Source: Schoenoplectus triqueter (Eukaryota; Streptophyta; Magnoliopsida; Poales; Cyperaceae). From it: a DNA stretch of 29,652 bases. Below, piece after piece: positions 19,711-29,652 of the stretch (its first letter is position 1; every line of letters starts with the position of its first letter). The notes beneath the pieces were generated by a model. The model saw nothing but the letters and a program-made list of their open reading frames with translations, made no database searches and was not told the origin of the DNA. The stretch is taken from assembly GCA_964058805.1 (NCBI GenBank), contig CAXKVV010001778.1, positions 1-29,652 of the forward strand. Direction: 5' to 3'. A program made the translations under genes and the position numbers.

Positions 19711-20880
19711 TAGTCGCAAGCGCACGACCTACGTTCAGTATAGTATGGGTATCGAACCACAGGGACAGTAAAAACTACTAGACTTGACTACTTCGGCTTC
19801 TAGAGGTACAAAAATAAGAAAATGAGGGGTTTGTCCAAATGGTTTTTTTTTTTAATTTTAAAGTAAAAACGAAAAGCAAGAAATATTTTTGTGGGTTTTT
19901 GTATCAATTAAATGATGTTTCTAGGATTGGGTTTAGTTTTCACTTAGATCTGACTCCTATGACTCATAAGCTAGGTGCTCACGATATGTATAGAGTGCAG
20001 ACGAGTTCCAATAGCTACTGAAAGGACACTTCTTCGCTGGTTGTGCGAATCATATATGAATAGTACCTGAACAATAAACTTCAACTCTCATATGTTGGTT
20101 TGTGTTGTTTAGTTGGTAATGAGTTTAAGATTTCAAAGTTCACATAAATCTCAACTCTTATATCTTGATTTAGATCCCTTAATTTAAGTACTGATTTTCT
20201 ATAGGCACGCTCGATCTCTCGATCTGAGCGGGATTCAACCTCTCGGACACAATCCGATCTAACCTCTTATGTCTCAGATTTACATACGGTACTTAGAATG
20301 ACTTTGATAAACTACTCGAATTTTAGATAGTCAAACCTAGAGTCTAGCATCGGCTTGGGACCTATAGTTTATCAACAATCAATCATACATTAAGATACTA
20401 CTCAACACAAATAAATCATAACCATAGAATAAAAAACCTCTAATAAGCAATAATAATCCAAATTTTAACATCCTCAACTCCTAAAAACTGAAGAGTCTAG
20501 TCACTCATGACTTAAACAATAAAAATAGTAAAGAAACAAAGAGTAAGGACAAAAAACATAATAGTGACAGTTATCAAAAATAACAGAAATGTGTAACAAA
20601 GGATAAATCAAACACTAGATGTTGATCCTGTACTAGTCTCTCACTCTAGTCTCCGCCTTCTCTCGGACGTTTTGGCTCCTCAGTCTCTCGATTTTCATTG
20701 AAAATGGCGGGTAGGGTTTGATGAATGTGAAATAGAGGTAGAAGAACCCCTTCTTGGGCTGCTGGAGGTGGTTCGTAAAGATGGAGAGTCAACCAGATCA
20801 GAAGTAATTCAGCAATTAAACTGTTACCTTGTTTGTTCTTATTTCTAGATTGAGAGTATACAGCCCGTATGAAGTGCATA
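19711..20880. repeat. Long non-coding repeat relic, copy II
   Basis: The header is GTCGCAAGCGCACGACC, then GTATCGAACCACAGGGACAG at about 19748. The body lists T-rich and AT-rich stretches with agricultural-plant-genome style words such as CTCGATCTGAGCGGG (about 20212) and CTCTAGTCTCCGCC (about 20645). Minus-strand open frames here (20646-21074) run through repeats and do not resemble a known protein. A hAT-like element (20892-21471) borders the right side. Confidence 0.5.
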
Positions 20881-20891
20881 TGGGTCATAAA

Positions 20892-21471
20892 TAGAGTTTT
20901 AAAAAAATCCATCTGGTTCAATCCGTCTCGGACCGACCCATGCCCGCGGACTGGACCCAATCCCGTGCCCGACCAGTCTCCTACCATGGTCCAGTCCAAC
21001 GGTGGTCCGGTTCTCTCTTTATCCAAAATCGACCTGTGCGAACCCGTCCCGTGCGGACCCATGGACCAGACCATGACCCGTGGACCGGACCGTGACTCGT
21101 GCAGAAGGTTTATGAATTTTTTATTTTTAAAATTTTTTAGTATTATTTGATTTTAAAAAAATTGAAAATAAAAATTAGAATTAGTTAAAAAATATTATTT
21201 AAAAAATTATGATAAATTTATTTTCCAAATTTTATAAATTTCTAGAATTTTCTAGATTTTTTTTTATTTTTTTGCGGTTTTCTCAATTTATAAAAAAAAT
21301 AACCGGTCCGTGCCCGACCCGTGGGAGTCCGGCCCCCGAGGGCCAACAGTGGGATGAGTTGGATTTTTCTGAATTTGACCTGTCTAGACTCGTCTTGTAT
21401 GAACCTGATGGACTGTGTCAATCCATGACCTAGCCGGATTTGGTCCGGACCGGCCCGTTTGCATAACACTA
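20892..21471. mobile_element. GC-rich hAT-like non-autonomous element (~580 bp)
   Basis: The ends are TAGAGTTTT (left) and, on the minus strand from the right, TAGTGTTATGCAAACGGGCC. Flanking 8-mers GTCATAAA (20884-20891) and GTCATATG (21472-21479) agree at six of eight positions. Subterminal parts consist of repeated GGACC/GGTCC, GACCCG and CCGTGC words, with an AT-rich centre (21110-21300). Structure matches the elements at 8757 and 23889 (TAG ends, GGTC-rich flanks, AT centre), although the words differ. No coding capacity. Confidence 0.6.
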
Positions 21472-21479
21472 GTCATATG

Positions 21480-23251
21480 CACTGAAGTTCAATGACACGC
21501 AGCTGTACAAAACTTGGTGATTGTGGTGCAGCAAATTGTGATTGTGGACTCATCCTTTGAAGGTCCGGATCAGATTTTATAATAAAATGGCTTATTTGCA
21601 TTCACCCTTTGATTTACTCCAGCACACAGGAGAAAATCAATTTAATCGGTACATGTCCATTTTATCTTCCTCATCAAAAGGAATTGATTAATGCAAATTT
21701 TAATTGGAGCATTTTTACGCACAGGGAATAGCGCCAGATAAGCAAATTGGAACTTTCATCTTCACCTTCAAGAATTGCGCTATGTATTAAGGAAAATTGC
21801 AATTCTCACTTTGAATGCGTCAAGTGTAATTTAACAGCAGCTTCATTTGACATGGCAAGGACAGCGAGGCGGGTTGCGAATCATGTCATCGTTAAACTTC
21901 AAAATTGCTCAAAAGCTGCAACAAAAATAGAAAAATGTATAGCACCGATCTCTTGATAGAAATTATAAGAAATTAATTAAAAATAAATAAAAATATAATA
22001 AAATAAAATAATTAGATTTAGTTTATGGCTTAACTATACATAAAATTATGGTATAAATATGTGACATCAGACTCGTTGAAAGTTATGTGATGAATATTAT
22101 GGTGTGTCAATTATGGTATTGTTGAAAGTTTTGTGATGGATTCCAATTATATTCGTTGTTGGTACTCGATATCACTGGTTGAGACGTATGCATTGTCATA
22201 AAAATATGGAATGATTTTCACAAATAATTCTATCATTGACATATTTTGGTCAATCGTCATTTGAGTAATAAACAATTGATAATCTATGATCATCAGATAT
22301 TGGATCTGAACAAAAGTAAATATTATTACCGTCTCTTATATTTATTTTGGTCTGGATGCTTAATTTATACTGATTTTCTAATAACCCTAAGGTACTCTCT
22401 GTAAATGATCAAATGATATATTCACATTTAATTTAAAAAAAAAAATTGGAGATTTTGAATAATAAATACCCATTGAACCAATGTATATAGCAGACAACTA
22501 AAAAACCTATATAACTTTGTATATGTTGATGGATCGGGGATAAGGTGTGCGGTTGATTTATTTTTATAAAATATTTTTGTTTTTTATAACTTATATATTT
22601 TTATTTTTCAACAAAAAAATAAGCCCGATTTAAAAGATTTAGACGTGATAAAAATTGATGTGACCTGACGACCCGGCTCAACTTGATTGAAATTTGATTT
22701 AATCTGATTTTTTTTTGAAAAAAAAAACCCGAAGTCCCAAACTGATTCCAAAATTAGAATAAACCAACTTCAGATTAACAACACGTGACCTGAACATGAT
22801 AAGAAAAGGACTGTCTAGTTCCGACCCAACATGACTTGTGATTAAATTCTTCGAAGCTAAGTAATCCTAATATACTCCGATCCGATTCATATTTAATTTG
22901 ACCTGGCCAATATGATAATATCATTTGACCACTCGCTTGATCCGAATCTGAAGGTTTCTAATTCCAAACCATGTCAAGAGTGAAGCACTGCGGCCAGGAG
23001 ATCAGAAGTTGGCAGCTGTTTAACAAAGCAAAACGCTTATGACTGAGATTGAGATGCTGGTTACATTTTGGTCCCCTTTTGTTTCTAGTCAGTAATAAAT
23101 TAACTTTAAGACAACAAAAGGCTAAAAAAGACCACTTGAGACTATCAACGCGCTTGCAACAGGACTTGTGCGGCACGAGGTCAAGAGCGTAACAACTACA
23201 GTAATCCTCTTTGATCTTAATTTTATGACATGAACAAATCTCGATGATGAG
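21480..23251. other. Intergenic sequence with a possible decayed hAT-like relic
   Basis: No supported gene. The frame at 21747-21956 (69 codons) has no resemblance to a known family. Between about 22660 and 22940 scattered GACCCG, GACCTG and CCGATCCGA words recall the subterminal sequence of the hAT-like elements elsewhere in the window, but no ends can be found. Confidence 0.35.
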
Positions 23252-23660
23252 GTGTGTTTGGATGGTGTAGAATAACATTGTTTTCGGATTAGTAACCATT
23301 TAAATACAAACAAAATAAAAAATAACAGCAGAACAGTGTTAATCTGTTAACCCATAAAAAACGTTAAATTAACGAATTAGCCTCATGGTGAAAATAATAA
23401 AAAATAATTTTCTCTTATATGTTAGTATGAAATAACATTAAATAAATATTATTATTAAATAAAATAGTAAAAAATAATTAATTATTTTAGTTATTCCCTC
23501 GACGGTTCTCAAATTACTATTTAAATAATATCTTACTAATCTAAAATAGTAAAATTTAATATCATTCTTATATTTTTTAAAATATCACTAATCTCATATT
23601 ATTCTCAACTACTAATCCAAAAAGTATTATTCTTACAATCCTTTCACCGTCCAAACACAC
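23252..23660. mobile_element. MITE with 16-bp terminal inverted repeats (409 bp)
   Basis: GTGTGTTTGGATGGTG (23252-23267) is mirrored by CACCGTCCAAACACAC (23645-23660) with one mismatch; pairing continues weakly inward (GAATAAC against ATTATTC). The interior is very AT-rich and without coding capacity. TGTTTGG termini are common in plant hAT- and PIF/Harbinger-type MITEs. Flanks (GATGATGAG and TTTAGCGAG) do not show a clear duplication, so the superfamily is open. Confidence 0.8.
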
Positions 23661-23888
23661 TTTAGCGAGTAATTTGGGACTTGGAAAGAAGACTTAGCAG
23701 TAACGCGGTGTTTTGTGTTAAAGAAAGCGAGGAAGACCGAAAAGACCACACTAGTTGTGACTTGTGTGGAAAGATTGCATTCATCTGTGCTTTTTTTGTG
23801 TTGTACCTCCAAAAGCCTGAAAAGTGGAAAGGAAAAGAAGTCGGTGGATTTTATTTGCAGGCGACCAATCATGTATTTGGGAAGCCTT
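23661..23888. other. Short spacer with overlapping frames on both strands
   Basis: Open frames of 70-79 codons exist on both strands (23633-23896), covering the same bases. Neither resembles a known protein and both run into transposon ends, so I do not call a gene. Confidence 0.3.
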
Positions 23889-24290
23889 TAGGGTGACAGG
23901 GTGATAATTATTGATTCAATTCATCGGGTTAATTTAATCCGATTATAATTTGATCGACTCGATATAATCTGAAGATAAATGAGATTGGATTGGATTTGGA
24001 TGAAGTAATTATATTTTTTGAAGTAATTTTATGATTTAGTGTTAATTAAAATTTAAATATATTATGATTAATTATAAATTAATATTTAATTGCTTAAAAC
24101 AATATAAAAATATTTTATAAATATTTAATTATTTTATACAGTAAAGGGTCGGGTCGACCTGTAATCTGATCGGGTCGGATATAGATCAAGATCTTTTAAC
24201 CTGAATGTAATTAGATTGGATTTGAGTCAGATAAAAAAAATAAAATAATGATAATTACGATTTGAGTTATCAGATTATACCTCTGAGGGT
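23889..24290. mobile_element. Diverged relative of the 8757-9225 hAT-like element
   Basis: It starts TAGGGTGACAGGG and shares the order and wording of the element at 8757: GATAATTATTGATTC at the left, TTTTTTGAAGTAATTTT in the centre, TATTTAATTATTTTATACAG, then GGGTCGGGTCGACC at the right. The right boundary is uncertain because the last ~60 bp differ and no target duplication is found. This looks like an older, decayed insertion of the same family. Confidence 0.7.
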
Positions 24291-25031
24291 TACTTATTTG
24301 AGAGCTTTGTGTCAGATCTCTTCGCCTGCTGACAAGCTTAACTGGACCGGTATATTGCTCCAAAACTTCACATTTTTACTTCTTGGATGCCAGTAAACCT
24401 GTCCCTACGTACTGTGCTGAATATTTTCCACTAGATTTTCTGGTTTCTTCGTTGAACCTACGCTGGCACGTTTTCCTGGTATCATCGTTAAAGAAAAAGG
24501 CAAAATGTGGTTGATCTCTTTTATATAAGAAACTAATACTGTGATACCTCTCCGATTTTACAATCACAAATTAAACATAAATTGATAAAAAAATATAACA
24601 CAAAATGCTTTATGGTTGAATTTAATGCATACAAAATTGTTCGTGTACTTTTATTTTTCTCAAATAAATTGATAATGTTGTAAAAGATAAATTTTACAAT
24701 GTTTCTGTAACTTCTATACGATCACAGGTGAGACGTAAATTGATTAAAAACTTGTCCATTATCAATAAACTATGAATTAATTGCAGTATGATCAAACGAG
24801 CCATAATTGATTAAAAACAAGAACAAACGCTTCATAATGCAAAGTAAATACTTCTTGATCCAATTTAATACATAAAAAGTGCCGTATTTTTTTCGTTTCT
24901 TAACGAAAAAATTGATAATGATGCAAAGGACGATATCTAAAATATTTCTGTAAGTTTTGATAAAAAGTCATGAATAGTACTTATGCTATGTATCTTTTAA
25001 TATATCCAAATTAATACTTTATTTTGTTATA
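24291..25031. other. Gene-free AT-rich spacer
   Basis: No gene recognised. Two diverged stretches of about 100 bp resemble each other (TTGATAATGTTGTAAAAGATAA near 24668 and TTGATAATGATGCAAAGGACGA near 24912, with similar context), suggesting an old local duplication. Confidence 0.4.
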
Positions 25032-25870
25032 AGTGTACAATTAATATGAGATAGTATAGAGGGTATCAAACCATGATACGATGTTAATCATTAATTCTAA
25101 TTCTTTCAATTATCTGAGAAAATAAAAGATAATAAATAAAGTAAAGTAAATAAAATAAAGATATAAATTTTGATCAAGTAAATAAATAAATAGAATCCCT
25201 ACGTTTTGTCTTGACCACAATGCTTTGTTTAATTGACATTTGTACTTATAATTAGTACTTTTCTTAATGTTCTTTGAGGATTTTTAATCCTAAGATCGAT
25301 AGGTTACCAACTTTCGTCACTTAATACCTGGGCTGGTTTAATCAAGTATCAAATGTCATCACCTACTCCAAATAATTGGACTTTCATTTTCGCTTCATCA
25401 CATAGAATCCTAAGTTTATGTTATGATTTTGAAGCTTAATACCTAGGAATCCTATCAATACCAAAGCTAATTATCGTATGTATAATTACCTAGATGTGTG
25501 CATCACGTAAATAATGCACATGCAAAATAATGCAAATAAAAGGTATCAAATAAATGTAAGTATTAGATACATAGTCTAACATTAAGAGAGAGCCTAGCCT
25601 ATCATACACACAACATAATGCAAGAAAAGCTATTCTAATACTCACTTTAATTACTATCTATTTGCTTCATACTAGCTAATCTCTAATTCAATCTAGACTT
25701 TTAAAACACAATTAATCTAAGCCTAAGTTAAATTAGTTATTAAGATTGGAGCGCTAAAATTGGCTTTGACGATTTCTCCAACCTCCGTTGCAGCTGGCGC
25801 TACGAACTTCGCTTCGGGCCACAACAATTTTCTACATTGACCTTTTTATCGCTATTTTGATTATAATAAC
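25032..25870. repeat. Long non-coding repeat relic, copy III (degenerate)
   Basis: The header AAGTGTACAA then GGGTATCAAACCATGATACG is a decayed form of the pattern that opens copies I and II. The following AT-rich body, with lines such as CTTAATACCTGGG and AAGCTTAATACCTAGG, ends near a G/C-richer segment (TTGCAGCTGGCGCTACGAAC at about 25788). No coding sequence or terminal repeats are seen. Confidence 0.4.
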
Positions 25871-26065
25871 TTCTTCATTCTAATGCATTGAAAAGTTAAG
25901 AACGAATACGTCATGAATACATTATATCACATGTTTTTAACCATCTTATACTCAGTTATATTATATATGATCCAGAGTACTTCAGGCTTCAATTCAGACC
26001 ACTTCTAATTCTCCTGAAAATAAAATATAAATAAGCATACCGTAGCGTCGAACCTTATATCTAAA

Positions 26066-26446
26066 GGGAGGGATCCTTGATAGTGAGTTATTTTGACAAT
26101 CATGAAAATAGATTTTTAATAAATATGAAAATAATCTTAAAAATAGAAAAAAAATATAGATATGTTTTTTTTGTTTACTTATAGATTGATAATGTTTTAA
26201 ATTTTATATAATTTCATTATAGTTTGATAGTCCATCAAAATTTTATGTAATTTGCATGGTTCTAATTTAATAGTCTTTGATGGATTATTAGGCAATAAAA
26301 AAAATTACATAAAATTTGAAATACCATCAATCTATAATTAAAAATATATATCTATAAAGTTTTTTCTATTATTAAGATTTTTTTAATTTATTTAAAAATC
26401 TATTGTAAAGATTGTCAAAATAGCCATTGTCAACAGATCCCTCCCC
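26066..26446. mobile_element. Mutator-type fold-back MITE (381 bp) with 9-bp target duplication
   Basis: GGGAGGGATCC at the left is mirrored by GATCCCTCCCC at the right. The arms, about 150-180 bp, pair well: TTATTTTGACAATC against GATTGTCAAAATAGC, and AGATTGATAATG against CATCAATCTATAA. Identical ATATCTAAA flanks the element at 26057-26065 and 26447-26455. Nine-base duplications, long terminal inverted repeats and G at the outer ends fit the Mutator superfamily. No coding capacity. Confidence 0.9.
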
Positions 26447-26455
26447 ATATCTAAA

Positions 26456-28069
26456 ACTAACCTAAATATCTAAGATTTGAGTATTTTGGTCTAAATTATT
26501 AGTTAAAGCCCTATCAAAATATGTAATTATATTTGGCTCATCAAATAGAACATCAAAAATGTAATTAAATAGTTTCTAGTCGTATATAATGGATAAAACA
26601 GGTTTATCTATTTTCATATCAGATAAATTGATAATAATTAAAGGAGTATTTCAATATTTTTTGTCACTTGCGGGTTGTTTATTTACAAATAGTAGTAGCT
26701 ACTATGTAGTTTCAATTACAAGAAGTTGGAGATACAGTATGATGTTTACAAAATCATTATTTCTATGTTTATAGTAAGAGCTAGCATTAGCTCATTTTTA
26801 AAAAATGTCATTTTTAAGTTCAAAAAAAGGAAACAAAAAAAAGACATGAATATCAAAGAAATAGTATCAAACTTTCCTCTCATTTTCTGGATTGACTTGG
26901 AAAAAAATGTCAATTAAATTAGCTGAGTTTAAAAAAAAAAGGAAAGTACGATGTAGAAAGGATTGCAATCAACGTAGTTAGGTACTTAGATGTGTTGTAT
27001 CTTGTCCTGCATCAAAGATGGCCGTAACATCAATTGCCATAGCTGAGATTATGTATGCAATTAAATATGCAGCGCACTTACCAGGCGCTGCCAATCAGCT
27101 GATTTTATTTGCATCTACTAGAGCGTTGCAATAGCTACGAAAAAAACAAAGAATAATATTACTGTCTCCAACCATCTGTCCCCAAAAATTATCCTCAAGA
27201 CTCAATTTTCTTCGCCGCACTTTATTTTTGGTCAATTCTAATAAAATATTATTTTTTTGGACACCGCTCTAATTTTGTTATAATACCCTTCCACTCAGTG
27301 ACACATTCTTTTATTTCAAGATTCAAAATAATTTAAACTGAAAAATTAAATAACCTCATTATATAACCTTCTCTTCCCCATGATCTGAGAGGCCATTTTG
27401 GCTTAATACAAAAAAAAGTCATAAACATTATTGTTTTTCTCTTTCCGCCAATACATAATGTTTCATAAACAAATTCACCGAGAATTTTTCTTTTCCTTAT
27501 TTAGTTGATTTTTTCCTATGATTTATTGTGTTGATGTTCGTCCAATCCAGTCGGACTTCTCTAATAGTTTTTTCTCTGACGACCTCAATAACATTATCTT
27601 GTTCTGCTGTGAAAATTTTGTCTACACCGCTCGCGTCATATCACAAAGATTGTTGTGGCTTCTACTTGTTTAATATGCCTACTGATTTCTTTGGATAGAA
27701 GTAGGGCTCCACAAAAAAGTTTGTTTGTGGCTCAGTTCAGGCACAGTTTGGACTCGAGTTAATTTGATTTGAACTAATATGACTCGATTTAATATGAATA
27801 TTGTTAGAAAAGCTGACGAAAAAGTCGTTCAAAACATTTATATTTGCTAACTGTTTGTAAATCAAAATCATTAGAAAATCTCAGTGAATAAATGTTTCAG
27901 ACGCCCCGCATTTACTATCAATATTACAAGTCTTATTCTTGATTTGCTCCCATTGTGCATCTCTGTTTGCCCTTGTGCATGCTATTAGATTAGATAACCG
28001 TGACATGAGGAAACATTGTCTTATTCTTGCATAAAAGATTATCATTCATGACAATAATGATAAGCATGG
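26456..28069. other. Gene-free AT-rich spacer
   Basis: No supported gene; frames at 26589-26917 are short, AT-rich and without family resemblance. TAGGGCTCCAC at about 27703 followed by GACTCGAGTT/GACTCGATTT words (27750-27790) could be a decayed hAT-like end, but no partner is found. The left arm of a 29-bp inverted repeat lies at 27909-27937. Confidence 0.4.
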
Positions 28070-28641
28070 GTTATGTTCAGTGGCGGATGCAGAATTTTAG
28101 TTGGGGGACAATTATCGGGTTCAAACCCATTAACTAATCGGGTACTAAATAAAAAATTAATAATTTAATATATATTTTTATCTAATAAAAATGTTTAAAA
28201 TAATAATATTTTATATATTAAAAATAACAACAAAATAAAGCTCAAAGTAATAAATAATAAAAAAATCATTTACGTAACTTTATATTTTGATATTTTTACA
28301 TAATTATTTCATTATGCACAATATTAAATATTTTTTCTCAATAAAAATAATCAGACAATCTAAGGGGGGCAAAAAATATTTTTAGGGGAGGGGCAAATTA
28401 CCGAAAAATACTATTTTTCAAAATCCAGAGGGGGCACGTGGACAATGCTGGATCCGCCCCTGGTTATTTCAATTGTTATTTGAAATCTTCTATTGTATTC
28501 CGAGTTTAATTGTTGTTTTTATTTACTGAATATTTGATATAATTATTTTGTATGATGACTGAAATATTGGATACTAATATGGTTCAATGACTAAAGACTT
28601 TTTATATTAGATAATAAGACTTGTAATATTGATAGTAAATG
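27909..28641. repeat. Perfect 29-bp inverted repeat enclosing a hAT-like MITE
   Basis: The 29 bases at 27909-27937 (starting CATTTACTATCAATATT) equal the reverse complement of 28613-28641 without a mismatch. The arms are 675 bp apart and surround the element at 28078-28462. Sequence outside and inside the arms does not continue to pair. Perfect identity in otherwise decayed AT-rich DNA suggests a recent origin or conservation; what produced it is unclear. Confidence 0.85.
28078..28462. mobile_element. hAT-like MITE with CAGTGGCGGAT / CAGGGGCGGATCCAG ends (385 bp)
   Basis: The left end CAGTGGCGGATGCAG mirrors the right end, which on the minus strand is CAGGGGCGGATCCAG (13 of 15 positions). 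Flanking 8-mers GTTATGTT (28070-28077) and GTTATTTC (28463-28470) agree at six positions. The interior is AT-rich with G-rich strips (GGGGGGC, GGGGAGGGGC) near the right end. CAGtGGCGGAnCCAG termini are common in plant hAT-derived MITEs. No coding capacity. Confidence 0.8.
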
Positions 28642-29652
28642 TTTGAATAATTATTAGAATTTCATTTTTAAATTGATCTGAAGAATTTCATTTTTCATTT
28701 TCTTCTTGAACTGATGTATTACAACTTTTCATTTGAAATATTTTAGTGAAATCATAATGCAAGTAAATCTTTTAAACTTTTTAATTTCTCAAAATTTGAT
28801 TCTCAATAAAGTAAAAGTGTATTGACTTTTATCTAAACTTTTTAGTTTGAGTTTCTGAGATATTCCTCTATATTATCTTATAATCTCATTGATCTCATCT
28901 TTTTTTCAAACCTTTCATTTGTTAATTCATATCATAAATGGTGTAGAAGTAAAAGAGAATTTATATTGTCAAATATTTTATATAATTGAAATAATATTAT
29001 TCTTTTCTTTGATTGTTGTATTGTTGAAGAATTTCATCAGGTAAAAATTTTAGTAAAAAAAAACATGCAAAATTTTACTTTGGTCATTCATATTTTCTCA
29101 TTTGTTTGGAATGATTTTTCATGAATAAGAGCATTCTGATAGCAAATGAAACATGGTTCTTTTTATGTTAAGTGTGATAGAGTTTTTTTATTTTTTATTT
29201 TTTTGTTCACTAGTAAATGAAACATGGTTCTCTTGATGAGGAAAGCCGCTAGTGATATGCTAAGACAAATGAAGGAACATATATGCTATTTATTTTACTT
29301 CAATTATATAATATTTTCTTTCACATTTAAGTCAATAATTTTTGATTAATTAGCATAAATTGCTATTGTTCGAAAAAAAATAAAAAATAACATTAACAAT
29401 TAGTTTAATGAGGATAAATAATAATGTTCACAACTATAAATAGCTCCTACTGAAATCATTTAAAAAAGATTGCAACACTTAATAATTAATAACTATTTCA
29501 ATAAATATAAATAAGATTGTCAATATCTATAAATAGATCAATATTTATTTTGACTTTGGTGTTCATGCCAAGATTTATATTATATAAAAGAGATAATTCT
29601 AGTAACTAGTGTAATTCATATAAATAAGACTATCGATAATTATAAGTAGTTC
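28642..29652. other. Gene-free AT-rich end of the window
   Basis: No gene recognised. It has small local repeats: AAATGAAACATGGTTCT at about 29146 and 29217, and two similar ~30-bp segments containing TATAAATAAGA (about 29507 and 29620), the second near the window edge. Confidence 0.45.

Noticed and set aside
20646..21074. 142-codon minus-strand frame
   Set aside because: It crosses from one repeat into the GC-rich end of a hAT-like element; its Gly/Pro-rich start reflects GGTCC repeats, not a protein family.
28118..28128. GGTTCAAACCC, similar to a tRNA B box
   Set aside because: No matching A box, acceptor stem or anticodon arm nearby, and it lies inside a MITE.
1..29652. CRISPR arrays, bacterial operons, rRNA or phage genes
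   Set aside because: No regularly spaced repeats with unique spacers and no prokaryote-type gene packing; the window has spliced plant genes.

Overview
The window is nuclear DNA of a flowering plant. It is AT-rich with spliced genes and many class II transposon relics, and it carries two plant enzyme genes of recognisable families: a FAD2-type membrane fatty-acid desaturase and a pyridoxal-phosphate aromatic amino-acid decarboxylase. I cannot name the species. Only three protein-coding genes can be supported. The rest is intergenic sequence built largely from transposon debris.

Positions 1-5571 hold the right-hand part of a CACTA (En/Spm-type) transposon. It has a well-preserved eight-exon TNPA-like gene (542 codons, all introns in phase 0), internal short-repeat arrays, a subterminal region full of TTCCGTG/CACGGAA motifs in both orientations, and a right terminal inverted repeat ending exactly at 5571. 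No left terminus and no TNPD-type transposase are visible, so the left part is probably outside the window or lost.

The right end of this transposon lies inside the 3' end of a FAD2-like gene on the minus strand (5538-6689). All three histidine boxes are intact and the frame is open, but the last ~25 residues, including the ER-retrieval tail usual for FAD2, are replaced by ten residues encoded by the transposon. This is the most striking feature of the window.

Positions 6700-15100 contain no convincing gene. They hold a 469-bp hAT-like element with a perfect 8-bp target duplication (8757-9225), three copies of one fold-back MITE family (9651-10037, 13153-13534, 13541-13956), microsatellites, pyrimidine-rich tracts and possible gene-leader fragments.

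Positions 15127-16709 (minus) carry a two-exon aromatic amino-acid decarboxylase with the catalytic Lys, His, Asp and decarboxylase-type Tyr present. It has two odd features: arginine at the position reported to set substrate preference, and a GGT-repeat expansion in the glycine loop. A TATA box lies at 16870-16877.

Positions 16900-29652 are repeat-rich: three diverged relics of one long non-coding repeat (about 18571, 19711 and 25032), more hAT-type elements (20892-21471, 23889-24290, 28078-28462), a MITE starting GTGTGTTTGG (23252-23660), a Mutator-type fold-back MITE with a 9-bp target duplication (26066-26446), and a perfect 29-bp inverted repeat at 27909/28613. The FAD2-like and decarboxylase genes belong to different pathways (lipid versus aromatic amine metabolism), and nothing suggests that they act together.
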